Origin: Desulfosporosinus sp. UBA5188
Lineage (GTDB): Bacteria; Bacillota; Desulfitobacteriia; Desulfitobacteriales; Desulfitobacteriaceae
Length of the DNA stretch: 48,881 nt
Assembly (NCBI GenBank): GCA_002413075.1
Contig: DHWG01000138.1
Location: 1 to 48,881 of the forward strand
Reading direction: 5' to 3'
Within the stretch, counting starts at the first letter, position 1. Each line of letters begins with the position of its first letter. Positions 32,393 through 41,899 of this stretch are shown piece by piece. The translations under genes and the position numbers were made by a program. Under the pieces are notes generated by a model, which did not search any database, was not told where the DNA came from, and saw nothing but the letters and a program-made list of their open reading frames with translations.

Positions 32393-33353
32393 AATGCTTA
32401 ATTTAATCCAAAATGAGAATATGAAGATATTTCGCCGACTAAGTACTTACATAATGTTAGGGCTGTTGATCATCATTGTTGTTGCTGCCGGAGTTATTTC
32501 CAAAAATACCGCGCAGCAGGCTTCAATAAACACAGATTGGAAAACGCAGCTTACTCAGGACAATACTACGATGCAAAAGTCTTTGACAGACATGCAGACT
32601 ATTCCAGGTATTGACCTAGAACAAAGCCGTGCCGCAGTGGAGAAAAATATCAAAACCAACAATTACCGCATTGAGCATAACCTGCCTCCAGTGCAGGGGA
32701 AAATTGTATGGGGATTTGTTACTAATATGGTCAGTACAATATCCATAGTCTCCCTGTTTGTCATTATTATTGCCGCAGGGATCGTAGCCGGAGAATTTAA
32801 TTCCGGAACCATAAAACTATTACTTATCAGACCTTTAAAACGCTGGAAGGTTCTGTTATCGAAGTACCTTGCCGTTTTATTGTTTGCGCTAGACTCGCTC
32901 ATCCTTCTTTTCGTGGCATCATTTCTAGTCGGCGGAATACTTTACGGCTGGAGTGGCGTTGGTCAACCATATCTAGGGTACACGAACGGAAATGTGACTG
33001 AAATAAATATGCTGGGGCATATTTTCACAACCTATGCCTATGCTTGCGTTAATTTGCTGATGATGGTCACCTTTGCCTTTATGATTTCTACCGTCTTCCG
33101 CAGCAATTCTTTGGCGGTAGGGATCTCTTTGTTTTTAATGTATACAGGCACTATATTAGTGACTTTGCTCAGCAAATATAGTTGGGTGAAATATATACTC
33201 TTTGCAAACACAGATTTGACGGTCTATACAAATGGACTTCCTGTAGCCAAAGGGATGACCATGACCTTCTCTTTGCTCGTACTAGCCGTCTATTTTATCC
33301 TATTTAATGCTATTTCATGGGCTGTTTTTACTAAAAGAGATGTAGCCGCTTAG
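32385..33353 (+). CDS. ABC-2 type permease, partner of the preceding ATPase
   Basis: The 322-aa protein has an N-terminal TM helix (near 22-41), a roughly 80-residue outside-facing loop and five further TM segments in its C-terminal two thirds, including the GEFNSGTIKLLLIRP motif typical of ABC-2 permeases after TM2. TTG 32385 follows AGGAGG by 7 nt. It overlaps the upstream ATPase gene by 8 nt. AT-rich codon use is similar to that ATPase, so they were probably inherited together. Confidence 0.87.
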   Translation: MRRMLNLIQNENMKIFRRLSTYIMLGLLIIIVVAAGVISKNTAQQASINTDWKTQLTQDNTTMQKSLTDMQTIPGIDLEQSRAAVEKNIKTNNYRIEHNLPPVQGKIVWGFVTNMVSTISIVSLFVIIIAAGIVAGEFNSGTIKLLLIRPLKRWKVLLSKYLAVLLFALDSLILLFVASFLVGGILYGWSGVGQPYLGYTNGNVTEINMLGHIFTTYAYACVNLLMMVTFAFMISTVFRSNSLAVGISLFLMYTGTILVTLLSKYSWVKYILFANTDLTVYTNGLPVAKGMTMTFSLLVLAVYFILFNAISWAVFTKRDVAA

Positions 33354-33379
33354 TTGAAGTGGGGAAAGAGGCGTAGACA

Positions 33380-34120
33380 TTGATAGAAGATAATCAGTCT
33401 CATCCGATGCTTGCCGTTCAGAATCTTTCCAAGAAATTCGGCAAGCATATGGCGCTTGATCAATTGGACTTTTTTCTTCATCGTGGGGAAGTTGTGGGTT
33501 TGTTGGGACCGAATGGAGCAGGAAAAAGCACGCTTATCAAATGTATTGTTGGGTTGTTACGACCGTCTGAGGGAGAAATACGCATCAATGGTCATATCCG
33601 GGGATCACGAGTTGCAAGGCAAATGAGTGCTTACGTTCCAGAGATTCCCCAACTCTACGGCATGCTGTCAGTTTGGCAACATCTTCAATTTATTACAGGT
33701 GCCTATGAGGTCAAGCAGTGGGAGGCGAAAGCAGAAGCTCTCTTAAAGATGTTTGAAATTTGGGACAAGAAAGATGAATTTGCAAAAACTCTTTCTAAAG
33801 GGATGTGCCAGAAACTCTCACTTTGTTGCGGTGTGATCACGGATGCACCGATACTTTTTTTGGATGAGCCCATGGTGGGGTTAGACCCCAAGGCCATCAA
33901 AACCTTAAAGGATTTGATTCGTCAGCTTAAGGAAGAGGGGAAGACTCTTTTTATTAGCACCCATTTACTTGATCCGATTGAGGCGGTCTGTAACCGGGTT
34001 ATTGTCCTTAAACGGGGGAAGATTATTGCCCAAGGTAGTTTGGCGGAGTTGCGTCATCAATTAGGGGAAGAAAACGCCTCACTTGAAGAGGTCTTCCTAG
34101 AGGTGACAGCCGATGTCTGA
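33380..34120 (+). CDS. ABC transporter ATP-binding protein (second pair)
   Basis: A 246-aa ATPase with Walker A GPNGAGKST near 44-52, a signature reading TLSKGMCQKLSL (LSKGM instead of LSGGQ, common in ABC-2 exporters) and Walker B LFLDEPMVGLDP. TTG 33380 lies 8 nt after AAAGAGGCG; an internal ATG near 33409 is less well supported. It is 26 bp after the first permease and overlaps the next gene by 8 nt, so all four genes probably form one operon. Confidence 0.88.
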   Translation: MIEDNQSHPMLAVQNLSKKFGKHMALDQLDFFLHRGEVVGLLGPNGAGKSTLIKCIVGLLRPSEGEIRINGHIRGSRVARQMSAYVPEIPQLYGMLSVWQHLQFITGAYEVKQWEAKAEALLKMFEIWDKKDEFAKTLSKGMCQKLSLCCGVITDAPILFLDEPMVGLDPKAIKTLKDLIRQLKEEGKTLFISTHLLDPIEAVCNRVIVLKRGKIIAQGSLAELRHQLGEENASLEEVFLEVTADV

Positions 34121-35744
34121 TTATTGGGTGATGCTTAGGCTTGATTTTCGGAAACTCGTCAATTATATTGTGGAAATTCGGCGCACACCTAAAAAGTTGA
34201 TCAGCTATGCTTTGTTTTTGGCTTGGCTTGGCATCATTCTAGTGCCTCAATTTATGGGCAATAGAAAAAACAGTCTTGGGCTAGAGATTAATCCTACAAC
34301 GATGACCATCATCTTAGGTATTTATGCCCTTTTGATAGGTACTCTGATTTTCAGCACCCTTTTTCCCTCTCTCAAGAAGCTATATTTTACATTCAGCATG
34401 GGCGATGTGAATTTGCTTTTCCCATCTCCGCTTGAACCGCAACGGATTCTATTTTGGAGTATGCTAAAGAAAATTCCTATTTCTCTGCTCCAAACTATGT
34501 TGCCAGTTTTATTTCTCACCCCCATGCTTTTGGGTCTGGGAATTCAAACTCATGGTCTCTTTTTTATCTATGTTTCGTTTGTCTCTTTGGCCCTGATCAT
34601 ATCTCCTCTGGCTTTTCTAGTCTTCTTACTTTCCGTACGTTGTCAAAGGCAGGGACGTGTGCAGAGCGTTTTGATCGGCTCTGTCGTGTGGCTGGTGGGA
34701 AGTTGGCTTTGGCAGGTTAGAGGAAGTAACAGAGTTCTAGACTTGCTAACAGGTTATCAGGCGGCTGGGATATGGCAGTTTCCTGTTGTGGGATGGATCT
34801 TGAGGTTAGCTTACGCTGGCTTTAATGGGGCGAACAGTGCCACCTATTGCGGCCTCTTGGGGATGGTCCTGACCCTGATTTTTGTGAATGTCGCCGTATA
34901 TCGACTGGCCAAGGACTATTATGAAGATGTCCTCGGTCACTCTGAAAAAATGGATGCCGCTAGGAAACATGCTAGGGGCGGACGACCACAATTCTCCGAA
35001 GCATTTGCTAAATTTGGCAGGAAAAATAAGGTCGCAGTTCAGGGGACGTATTTAGAAAGCAAGGCCTTTTTATTCAAACAGATTGTGAGTTATCGTTCTA
35101 CAGGATTTAATGAGTACATAGGTAGGCTGGCTCTTGTTGCTTTGGCGGCGGGTCTAATAGTTGGGTTTTTAGTGAGCCAGAAAGGTATCATGGGCCCATC
35201 AATTGGACTTTTTACGATCAATGGTGGGATCGCGTACATACTTATACTGTCAAGTTCGGCCAGCCCAGTTAGCGCAGAACTTGCGTTACCCTATATTTAT
35301 GTCCTGCCCGGTACCTTTTACAAAAAGGTTTTAGCGCTCAATGCTCTGCCGGTTCTGCGTTTTGCTCTTAATATTTTTCTTATGAACCTTACTTATACCC
35401 TTATGGCAAAGGGGGACATGAAGCTCTGGGTGACGGCCGTTGCAATATCGTTGATAATGATAACACTTCATTTTGCAATGAGCAATTCTGTGATCATAGG
35501 GAACGTTCTTCTCCCTTCAGCGTTGGATCGTAAGATATTTTATCCATTAATGTTAATGATACAAATCCTAGTTATCGTCATTCCAGCAGGTCTGATCGGA
35601 GGAGGTCTGTATCTGATCTTCCGGAGCGAATTAGCTCTTGAGTTGGGAATTATTGTGGCGAACGTTGGGGTTGGGTTCCTGCTGTTAGGATTTTCAGAAA
35701 AGTTGTTTTCTTATATTGAAATGCGGGAGTATAGCGATTCGTAG
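34113..35744 (+). CDS. Putative ABC exporter membrane protein (ABC_export-like)
   Basis: A 543-aa membrane protein with about 10-12 hydrophobic helices and a central hydrophilic loop (roughly 275-325). Features such as TLFPSLKKLYFTFSMGDVNLLFPSPL resemble the putative ABC exporter family known from Firmicutes (Pfam ABC_export). It overlaps the upstream ATPase by 8 nt and is presumably its membrane partner. The transported substrate is unknown. Confidence 0.82.
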   Translation: MSDYWVMLRLDFRKLVNYIVEIRRTPKKLISYALFLAWLGIILVPQFMGNRKNSLGLEINPTTMTIILGIYALLIGTLIFSTLFPSLKKLYFTFSMGDVNLLFPSPLEPQRILFWSMLKKIPISLLQTMLPVLFLTPMLLGLGIQTHGLFFIYVSFVSLALIISPLAFLVFLLSVRCQRQGRVQSVLIGSVVWLVGSWLWQVRGSNRVLDLLTGYQAAGIWQFPVVGWILRLAYAGFNGANSATYCGLLGMVLTLIFVNVAVYRLAKDYYEDVLGHSEKMDAARKHARGGRPQFSEAFAKFGRKNKVAVQGTYLESKAFLFKQIVSYRSTGFNEYIGRLALVALAAGLIVGFLVSQKGIMGPSIGLFTINGGIAYILILSSSASPVSAELALPYIYVLPGTFYKKVLALNALPVLRFALNIFLMNLTYTLMAKGDMKLWVTAVAISLIMITLHFAMSNSVIIGNVLLPSALDRKIFYPLMLMIQILVIVIPAGLIGGGLYLIFRSELALELGIIVANVGVGFLLLGFSEKLFSYIEMREYSDS

Positions 35745-35810
35745 AGATGTAGAACAACCTGATTAGAACCTGAAACGACATCCTACAATGCATTCCAACG
35801 GAATCACAAG

Positions 35811-35842
35811 AGGCAGTCTCAAACTATTTGAGACTGCCTTTT
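35811..35842. terminator. Terminator after the ABC exporter operon
   Basis: Perfect 13-bp arms at 35811-35823 and 35827-35839 with a 3-nt loop, followed by TTTTG. It lies between convergent genes and may serve both. Confidence 0.85.
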
Positions 35843-35892
35843 GTTGAATTTTGTGGGTTACTATTTTGCCTGAGATATAACACACAGTTAGA

Positions 35893-37176
35893 TCAAACGG
35901 AGCGAGCCGTAATGGGGGCCATCAGTAATAGCTCTTCTTGATCTTGATAGATTTTAGAGAACTGAGAAATAGGAAGCGGATTGTTTCCCAATCCTACTTC
36001 AATGGTAAAACCGAGTTTTCTGAATTTATCGATGAACCAGTCTTTGTAGCCGGCAAAAGACGTCATTCCTGTCGGTTGGACCATAGCATAGCCGCTTACC
36101 CGGGAGAACAATTGGGCAATACGCTGAGCCTCAGCGGGGGTCTTATCCTCAAAGGTCCAGTAAATTTCCTCACCTTGGCTATGGTAAGCAATCACCAGTT
36201 TGAAGTTATGGTTTCTCGTGAAATCCGCCACAGCTTTCGACTCAGGTTCAGACTCTGGAAGGGTTCCGGAAAACCTTGTCGGGCCTGGTCCGTGCACGCC
36301 GTAAGTCGGTTCTGCTTGTTTGGAAAGCTCCCAGGAAGCATCGTAGTTGTGGTTCAAATCGACCCCTCTGATGTTGGCTTGCCAAACAGTCCCAAAATTC
36401 ATCCGACCCTTGTTCCAGACAATTAGCTGGTCATAAAAGGGATGATCTCTTCTCAGGCCCTTAAGAACTAAGTCGACTCCGTCAGGGTTAACCATGGGCA
36501 TGATATAGATCGTATTTTGCTTTAGAATATCTCTAGGATCATATCCGCGCATCTTGCGTCCTTCGGAGTGAGCTTTGGCGAAATTCTCCGCAAACTTTAG
36601 TAACAAGGGCGATGTGATCCATTCTAACCCATGATGAGCAGCGTTATAGAAAACCTCCACGGGGCCATTGCCCATTTTTAGAGTGTACAAATTCTTACCT
36701 AGGACACTTTTGCCGGCAATTTCGACCTTGATAAAGGGATATCTGCTTTGTAAGCCCAGTACATCTCTCTCCATGGTTTCGAAGGTATAGTTCACATTGG
36801 TATCGACCACATCGTAAGCGTAAGGGACTATGATCACTTGACCAATTCGGAGTTTAATAATGTCGATTCCTGGGTTCGCGGTCAGTAGAAGCGGGAGATT
36901 AAGATGATACTTATGGGCAATGAGGCTTAATGTGTCCCCTGATTTAAGGGTGTAATTCTCATAACCAAGCAAAAATTTAAGTAAGACTTTATGAGTGTTC
37001 GGGCCTATGATGCCATCGGCCCTTAAGTTGTTGTCTGTCTGAAACCTTGTCACCGTTTCCTGTGTCCGAAGACCAAAAACTCCGTCAATGGGCCCAGGAC
37101 TATATCCCATCTTCTGGAAGACGTTCTGAATCTCTATAACATCACTACCATTGGAACCCTGCCTGAGTGTACGCAA
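35893..37176 (-). CDS. Peptidoglycan-binding, LysM, M14 carboxypeptidase (D-glutamyl-diamino-acid endopeptidase type)
   Basis: The 427-aa protein has an N-terminal PG_binding_1 domain (about 1-68), a LysM domain (about 74-119) and a zinc peptidase M14 domain (about 130-427) with the HHGLE zinc motif, DLNHNYDASWE and a late Glu in FTIEVGLG. This architecture matches the gamma-D-glutamyl-L-diamino-acid endopeptidase I of spore-formers and B. subtilis YqgT, which cleave peptide stems of spore or cell-wall peptidoglycan. I choose TTG 37176 (protein begins MRTLRQGSNG) because AGGGGG lies 8 nt upstream; GTG 37185 would abut that site. No signal peptide. Confidence 0.86.
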   Translation of the reverse strand: MRTLRQGSNGSDVIEIQNVFQKMGYSPGPIDGVFGLRTQETVTRFQTDNNLRADGIIGPNTHKVLLKFLLGYENYTLKSGDTLSLIAHKYHLNLPLLLTANPGIDIIKLRIGQVIIVPYAYDVVDTNVNYTFETMERDVLGLQSRYPFIKVEIAGKSVLGKNLYTLKMGNGPVEVFYNAAHHGLEWITSPLLLKFAENFAKAHSEGRKMRGYDPRDILKQNTIYIMPMVNPDGVDLVLKGLRRDHPFYDQLIVWNKGRMNFGTVWQANIRGVDLNHNYDASWELSKQAEPTYGVHGPGPTRFSGTLPESEPESKAVADFTRNHNFKLVIAYHSQGEEIYWTFEDKTPAEAQRIAQLFSRVSGYAMVQPTGMTSFAGYKDWFIDKFRKLGFTIEVGLGNNPLPISQFSKIYQDQEELLLMAPITARSV

Positions 37177-37301
37177 GCAACTCACCCCCTAGCATAAGCC
37201 TATGTAATCGTCATAGGATGAATACATAACACAAGATGAATGTTTTAAACAAACGATCAATATATATAATCAAAACTTGACGTACGAATTAGGGGGAAGT
37301 T

Positions 37302-37877
37302 ATGTCTTGGGATATAAAAAAGCTTAATTGGTCCAGCGCTATCATTACAATTTCAACGGCAATCTTTGCTCTTGTATCGATTGTCTCTGTCGTGATCGCT
37401 TACACGACTTGGCAAACTCAGAGCGAAGCAGCGCGCCCATATTTCACCTTCAAAGAATCCCCTTCTATTAGACTAACAAACGAACTTAATGTTGAATTAA
37501 AATTTAATAATGTAGGGATTCATCCGGCAATTAACCTTTCCAGTAAAAGCATCGTCTTTGACGGGACCTTATTACGTGAGCCTATTCTTGTTGATGATTA
37601 CACGGTGGTGAACGATATTCCTAGAGATACCACAACAAGTTTGCTTCTCAGGATCAAGGGTGACTTCTCGCAGGCCGATATCAATCCACAATTTATTGTC
37701 ATTTGTCTTAGTTATGCTGATCCAATCACCCACAAACTATATATCCAAACTATTTATACGCAATGGGCAGGGGTCATTGCCCAAACGACTCAACCCCTTA
37801 TTCATGTCGAAGCAAGTCAAAAGCAGGAAATCCTAAACTATCTAAAAATTCATCACCTATTACAGCCGAAAAAATGA
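37302..37877 (+). CDS. Unrecognised protein with one N-terminal membrane segment
   Basis: The 191-aa protein has a short N-terminal tail, one strong TM helix (about residues 13-35) and a roughly 150-residue soluble part rich in beta-type alternation, with PYFTFKES, VELKFNNVGIHPA and VICLSYADP. I do not recognise a family; the layout resembles small anchored proteins with a beta-sandwich domain. ATG 37302 follows AGGGGGAA. It stands alone between a minus-strand peptidase gene and the OpuA operon and ends in its own terminator. Confidence 0.7.
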   Translation: MSWDIKKLNWSSAIITISTAIFALVSIVSVVIAYTTWQTQSEAARPYFTFKESPSIRLTNELNVELKFNNVGIHPAINLSSKSIVFDGTLLREPILVDDYTVVNDIPRDTTTSLLLRIKGDFSQADINPQFIVICLSYADPITHKLYIQTIYTQWAGVIAQTTQPLIHVEASQKQEILNYLKIHHLLQPKK

Positions 37878-37880
37878 CGT

Positions 37881-37915
37881 GAAGAAGACACCAAGGACTA
37901 GTTGGTGTCTTCTTC
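37881..37915. terminator. Terminator between convergent genes
   Basis: Perfect 14-bp arms at 37881-37894 and 37902-37915. On the minus strand the stem is followed by a T-rich stretch, so it probably also ends the OpuA operon. Confidence 0.8.
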
Positions 37916-37977
37916 TATTGACGCGTGATTTGTTGATATGAATGGATAGATGGTGGAGGTGTCAAAAAAAGATTATC

Positions 37978-38877
37978 TTATTTTGTGAAACTATCAGCTA
38001 AAGCTCTATTCTCACTAATCCATTTTTTGGCAGCTGCCTCAGGCTCCATACCTCCTGTAATGAGAGTTTCTAGACTAGCAATTTGCTTCTCGTTGAATTT
38101 AAAGGCTTTCAGCATTTTGGCTACTTCCGGATTTTTCTTTGAGAAGTCTTTGTTGGCTAGGGTGTGAACCTCTTCGATATCTCCATATTCCTTCTTCGAA
38201 TCCTTTAGGTATTTAAGGTCATACTTGACAAACATCCAATGAGGACTCCAAGCAGTGATAACAATCGGTTTTTTATCACGGTAGGCTTTATCAAGCGCAG
38301 TCAACATGGCCGCTTCGGAACTCGGGACAAGCTCCAAGTTTAGACCATAGTTTGTGATCGCTCTTCCCGTGGCTTTCATAAGTCCATCACCGGGATCGAC
38401 ACCGGTAATTTTACCATCAAACAGGGCCTTCTTAGCATTGAGATCTTCTATGGAGTTGATATCCTCCATATACTTAGGCACGGCGAGACCCATTCTCGCT
38501 TCGTCCGTATACCATATCCCATAGTCTTCCAGGCCAGCTTTGTACTGATCATAATATGATTTATGGGTAATAGGAAGCCAAGCATCCATAAAGACGTCCA
38601 GATCCCCTTTATTTAACCCAACGAAGAGAGGCGCCACTTTAAGGCTGGTCAGCTTAACTTCATAACCTTTCTCCTCGAGAAGTACTTTCCAGAGATTACT
38701 GACCGCTACATCTTCTGCCCAATTATTGTAACCGATGTTAATTTTCTTGTTCGTGCTCGGCGTGGCGGCGTCCTTTTTGCTGGTGGTACTTCCACACCCC
38801 GCCACGAGTCCCACGGTAAGCATAGCGACCATGCCCAAGATTAGGCCTCGTTTCCATAGACTTTTTAATAAAGACAT
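37978..38877 (-). CDS. opuAC: Glycine betaine ABC transporter substrate-binding lipoprotein (copy 2)
   Basis: A 299-aa OpuAC-type lipoprotein: signal peptide with lipobox LVAGC (Cys near 28), then the betaine-binding fold with aromatic-cage tryptophans in GYNNWAED, FMDAWLP and WSPHWMF. It binds glycine betaine or related quaternary amines outside the membrane and delivers them to the OpuA permease. It is a close paralogue of the gene just upstream (38913-39806), clearly a tandem duplication. The start at 38877 has AAGGAGGAAA. It is the last gene of the operon. Confidence 0.92.
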   Translation of the reverse strand: MSLLKSLWKRGLILGMVAMLTVGLVAGCGSTTSKKDAATPSTNKKINIGYNNWAEDVAVSNLWKVLLEEKGYEVKLTSLKVAPLFVGLNKGDLDVFMDAWLPITHKSYYDQYKAGLEDYGIWYTDEARMGLAVPKYMEDINSIEDLNAKKALFDGKITGVDPGDGLMKATGRAITNYGLNLELVPSSEAAMLTALDKAYRDKKPIVITAWSPHWMFVKYDLKYLKDSKKEYGDIEEVHTLANKDFSKKNPEVAKMLKAFKFNEKQIASLETLITGGMEPEAAAKKWISENRALADSFTK

Positions 38878-38912
38878 TCAATTTCCTCCTTGTTTTTTGT
38901 TCGGATACCAGG

Positions 38913-39806
38913 CTACTTCATCCAGCTATCAGCTAAAGCCCTATTATCCAGGATCCATTTTTTGGCAGCAACATCAGGCGTCATGCCTTCGTTTATGAGA
39001 CTTTCAAGATGAGCGATTTGCTTATCTTCGAGTTTGAAGGCCTTCAACATTTTAGCAACTTCTGGATTTTTCTGAGTGAATTCTTTGTTTGCAAGCGTAT
39101 GAATTTCTTCAGCTTCTCCAAAAGCTTTCTTTGGATCTTCTAGGTACTTGAGATCGTACTTGGCGAACATCCAATGAGGGCTCCAACCGGTAATCGCAAT
39201 CGGCTTTTTATCTCGGTAGGCTTTATCAAGCGTACTCAACATGGCCGTTTCGGAACTCTGGACCACTTCATAACCTAGACCATAGTCTTCATTCGCTTTT
39301 TTGGTGGCTTTCATAATTCCAGCACCCGGATCGATACCGGTAATTTTACCAGCAAAAAGATCCTTTTTAGCTTTCAGATCTTCAATGGATTTAAGATCAA
39401 CATAGTTTGGGACGACGAGGCCCATTTTTGCTTCACCCTTATACCAAACCCCATAGTCATCCAGTTTATCTTTATACTTTTCCCAATAGGTTTTATGGGT
39501 CGTAGGGAGCCAAGCATCCATGAAGACATCCAGATCCCCTTTGTTTAATCCCACATAGAGGGGAGCGACTTCAAGGCTCTTAAGATTAACTTGATAACCT
39601 TTTTCCTCGAGAAGTACCTTCCAGATATTACTGACAGCAACATCTTCCGCCCAATTGACGTAACCGATGTTCACGGTTTTGTTCTCACTTGGTTTGGTGG
39701 CGTCCTGTTTGGGGGTGGTTGAACCACAGCCTGCCAACAATCCGATGGCTAACAGGGACACCATGGCCCCCACTAAAACACGTTTCCCTTGATTAAATAA
39801 TTTCAT
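38913..39806 (-). CDS. opuAC: Glycine betaine ABC transporter substrate-binding lipoprotein (copy 1)
   Basis: A 297-aa OpuAC-type lipoprotein with lipobox LLAGC, followed by a binding domain bearing GYVNWAED, FMDAWLP and WSPHWMF. It is paralogous to the next gene; both keep the tryptophan cage, so both should bind a quaternary amine, perhaps with different preference. The start at 39806 follows AAAGGAGAA. It lies 20 bp after the permease gene and 35 bp before the second copy. Confidence 0.92.
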   Translation of the reverse strand: MKLFNQGKRVLVGAMVSLLAIGLLAGCGSTTPKQDATKPSENKTVNIGYVNWAEDVAVSNIWKVLLEEKGYQVNLKSLEVAPLYVGLNKGDLDVFMDAWLPTTHKTYWEKYKDKLDDYGVWYKGEAKMGLVVPNYVDLKSIEDLKAKKDLFAGKITGIDPGAGIMKATKKANEDYGLGYEVVQSSETAMLSTLDKAYRDKKPIAITGWSPHWMFAKYDLKYLEDPKKAFGEAEEIHTLANKEFTQKNPEVAKMLKAFKLEDKQIAHLESLINEGMTPDVAAKKWILDNRALADSWMK

Positions 39807-39826
39807 ACCATTTATTCTCCTTTAAG

Positions 39827-40669
39827 TTAGGATTTTTTCAGTGTGGCCCGTGAATTGCGTACCACGCCTTGACTGAGGCGGTCTAGAATCATAGCAAGGA
39901 TAACAACGGCTAAACCGTATTCAAAGCCTTTACCAATGTCCATCTGCGCAATTGATTCGAGAACGCCAGCCCCTAGCCCTTGTGCCCCAATCATCGCTGA
40001 AATAACAACCATTGAAAGGGAGAGCATCATGGTTTGGTTGATTCCCGCCATGATGGTAGGCAGTGCTAGAGGTAACTGAATTTTAAACAGCATCTGACTT
40101 GGGCTTGATCCAAACGCTTCTCCAACTTCGACGAGGTCCGCGGGGACCTGACGAATTCCGAGATCAGTCAACCGAATGACAGGAGGCATTGAGAAGATTA
40201 CGGTGGCGAAAACCGCGGATACGGTGCCCAGACTGAAGAACATTAAGGCTGGAATAAGATAAACAAACGAGGGCATGGTCTGCATGAAATCCAGCCCAGG
40301 GGAGAGGATTTTATGAAAGCGATCACCCCTTGCTGCGAGTATTCCTAAGGGGATCCCTATGATCAGGGAGACCAGTGAAGCAATCAATACGAGAATCAAG
40401 GTATCGAGAAAGGGTGCCCATAATTCTAAGTTATAGATAATATATAAACCAATGGTCGTTCCTAAAGCGAGACGCCATCCCTTGGCACGCCAAGCTAGTA
40501 AAGCAAAGATTAGGATGATTACAAACCAAGGGAGTAACCCCAAACCACTTCGTAATGAATCTGTAACGCTGGTTACTGAGGCGGTGAAGGCATCAAACGC
40601 ATTACCGAAATGATTTAAAAGCCATTCTACACCGCTGTTAACCCACTTGCCCAATGGTAGTCGATACAT
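39827..40669 (-). CDS. opuAB: Glycine betaine ABC transporter permease
   Basis: The 280-aa permease has about seven hydrophobic helices and the binding-protein-dependent transport signature (EVGEAFGSSPSQMLFKIQLP near residues 178-197), as in OpuAB/ProW. I choose ATG 40669 because AGGAGG (complement of 40681-40686) lies 11 nt upstream; GTG 40681 would overlap that site. It overlaps the ATPase gene by 32 nt, suggesting translational coupling. Confidence 0.92.
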   Translation of the reverse strand: MYRLPLGKWVNSGVEWLLNHFGNAFDAFTASVTSVTDSLRSGLGLLPWFVIILIFALLAWRAKGWRLALGTTIGLYIIYNLELWAPFLDTLILVLIASLVSLIIGIPLGILAARGDRFHKILSPGLDFMQTMPSFVYLIPALMFFSLGTVSAVFATVIFSMPPVIRLTDLGIRQVPADLVEVGEAFGSSPSQMLFKIQLPLALPTIMAGINQTMMLSLSMVVISAMIGAQGLGAGVLESIAQMDIGKGFEYGLAVVILAMILDRLSQGVVRNSRATLKKS

Positions 40670-41864
40670 CTTTTGGGTCACCTCCTATGTCAGCTAAAGC
40701 TGCAAGCACTGAACCCCGTATGATGATTCCGATAAGACGTTGTTCTTCATCGATCACTGCTAGGGGGGTCTTGCTTTCTGCAATTATTGTAAAAATATCT
40801 TGTACGAGAACGGTTTCCTGGTGGACAGGAACCTCTATTAGTTTGACTTCCCGAAGACTTGCGATGCCACCTTTACGTGCTTCTAGTGCTAAATCCGCTG
40901 TGATGAGCCCTTGCAAATGCTTGGCCCGATCCACGACAAAGACACTGGAAATACCGTGTTCCTTCATAACCTGTAAGGCGACATGGGGACCATCACGCAA
41001 TTGGACGACGGGATGGGGTCGTTTCATGACGTCTCTCAGGGTTAAAATTTTACTGCGATCGACACCCCGTGCAAATTTAGCGACATAGTCATCCGCGGGG
41101 TCCCTAATAATCTCTTCCGGGGTACCCACTTGAACGAGTGAGCCATCCCTTATGAAAGCGATACGGTCGCCTATCTTCAAGGCTTCATTTAAATCATGCG
41201 TGATAAACACAATTGTTTTGTTCATTTTCTGCTGAAGATTTAGTAACTCATCCTGCATCTCTTCCCGAATCAACGGATCCAAGGCGCTAAAGGCTTCATC
41301 CATCAGCAGGATATCAGGATCATTGGTCAGGGCACGGGCTAAGCCAACCCGCTGTTTCATACCACCACTTAACTCGTCTGGATAGGCGTGTTCATAGCCC
41401 TCAAGCCCGACCATGGCTAAGCGTTCCAAGGCCTTCTTCTCTCGCTCAGCTTTGCTTACCCCATGAACTTCTAAGCCATACACTGTATTCTGCAACACCG
41501 TCCGATGAGGTAATAGTGCAAACTGCTGAAAGACCATCGCCATTTTCTTTTGACGAACTTGTCTTAGATCATTTGCTTTTAGCTTAGTAATATCCACTCC
41601 GTCGATGATGACTGAGCCAGAGCTTGGTTCGATTAAGCGATTGAGACAACGAAGAATGGTTGACTTGCCGCTCCCGGAAAGCCCCATAACAACGAAAACC
41701 TCACCCTCATTCACAGAAAAGCTGACATTATTTACACCGATGGTTAAACCGGTTTCTTCAAGAATCTGATCTTTACTCAGACCTTCACTCAGCAAATGTA
41801 ATGCTTTTTGTGGTTGGGAACTAAAGATCTTCACCAAATTCTTAACTTCAATTTTTACGCCCAT
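40638..41864 (-). CDS. opuAA: Glycine betaine ABC transporter ATP-binding protein with CBS domains
   Basis: The 408-aa ATPase has Walker A GLSGSGKST, signature ELSGGMKQRVGLARAL, Walker B ILLMDEAFSALDP, then tandem CBS domains in the C-terminal 130 residues, which in OpuA systems sense ionic strength or cyclic-di-AMP. I choose the start at 41864 (MGVKIEVKNLVKIF) because GAAAGGA lies 8 nt upstream; the frame opens earlier at 41906. It is the first gene of the opuAA-AB-AC-AC operon, preceded by a promoter with repeated GTGACAAC sites. Confidence 0.94.
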   Translation of the reverse strand: MGVKIEVKNLVKIFSSQPQKALHLLSEGLSKDQILEETGLTIGVNNVSFSVNEGEVFVVMGLSGSGKSTILRCLNRLIEPSSGSVIIDGVDITKLKANDLRQVRQKKMAMVFQQFALLPHRTVLQNTVYGLEVHGVSKAEREKKALERLAMVGLEGYEHAYPDELSGGMKQRVGLARALTNDPDILLMDEAFSALDPLIREEMQDELLNLQQKMNKTIVFITHDLNEALKIGDRIAFIRDGSLVQVGTPEEIIRDPADDYVAKFARGVDRSKILTLRDVMKRPHPVVQLRDGPHVALQVMKEHGISSVFVVDRAKHLQGLITADLALEARKGGIASLREVKLIEVPVHQETVLVQDIFTIIAESKTPLAVIDEEQRLIGIIIRGSVLAALADIGGDPKDVSTTIGQVG

Positions 41865-41899
41865 GATGTACATCCTTTCAAAGAATCTATTTTTCCCGA

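Noticed and set aside
38913..38998. Assembly duplication explaining the two OpuAC copies
   Set aside because: The two proteins differ at many positions along their length, so they are diverged paralogues and not an assembly repeat.
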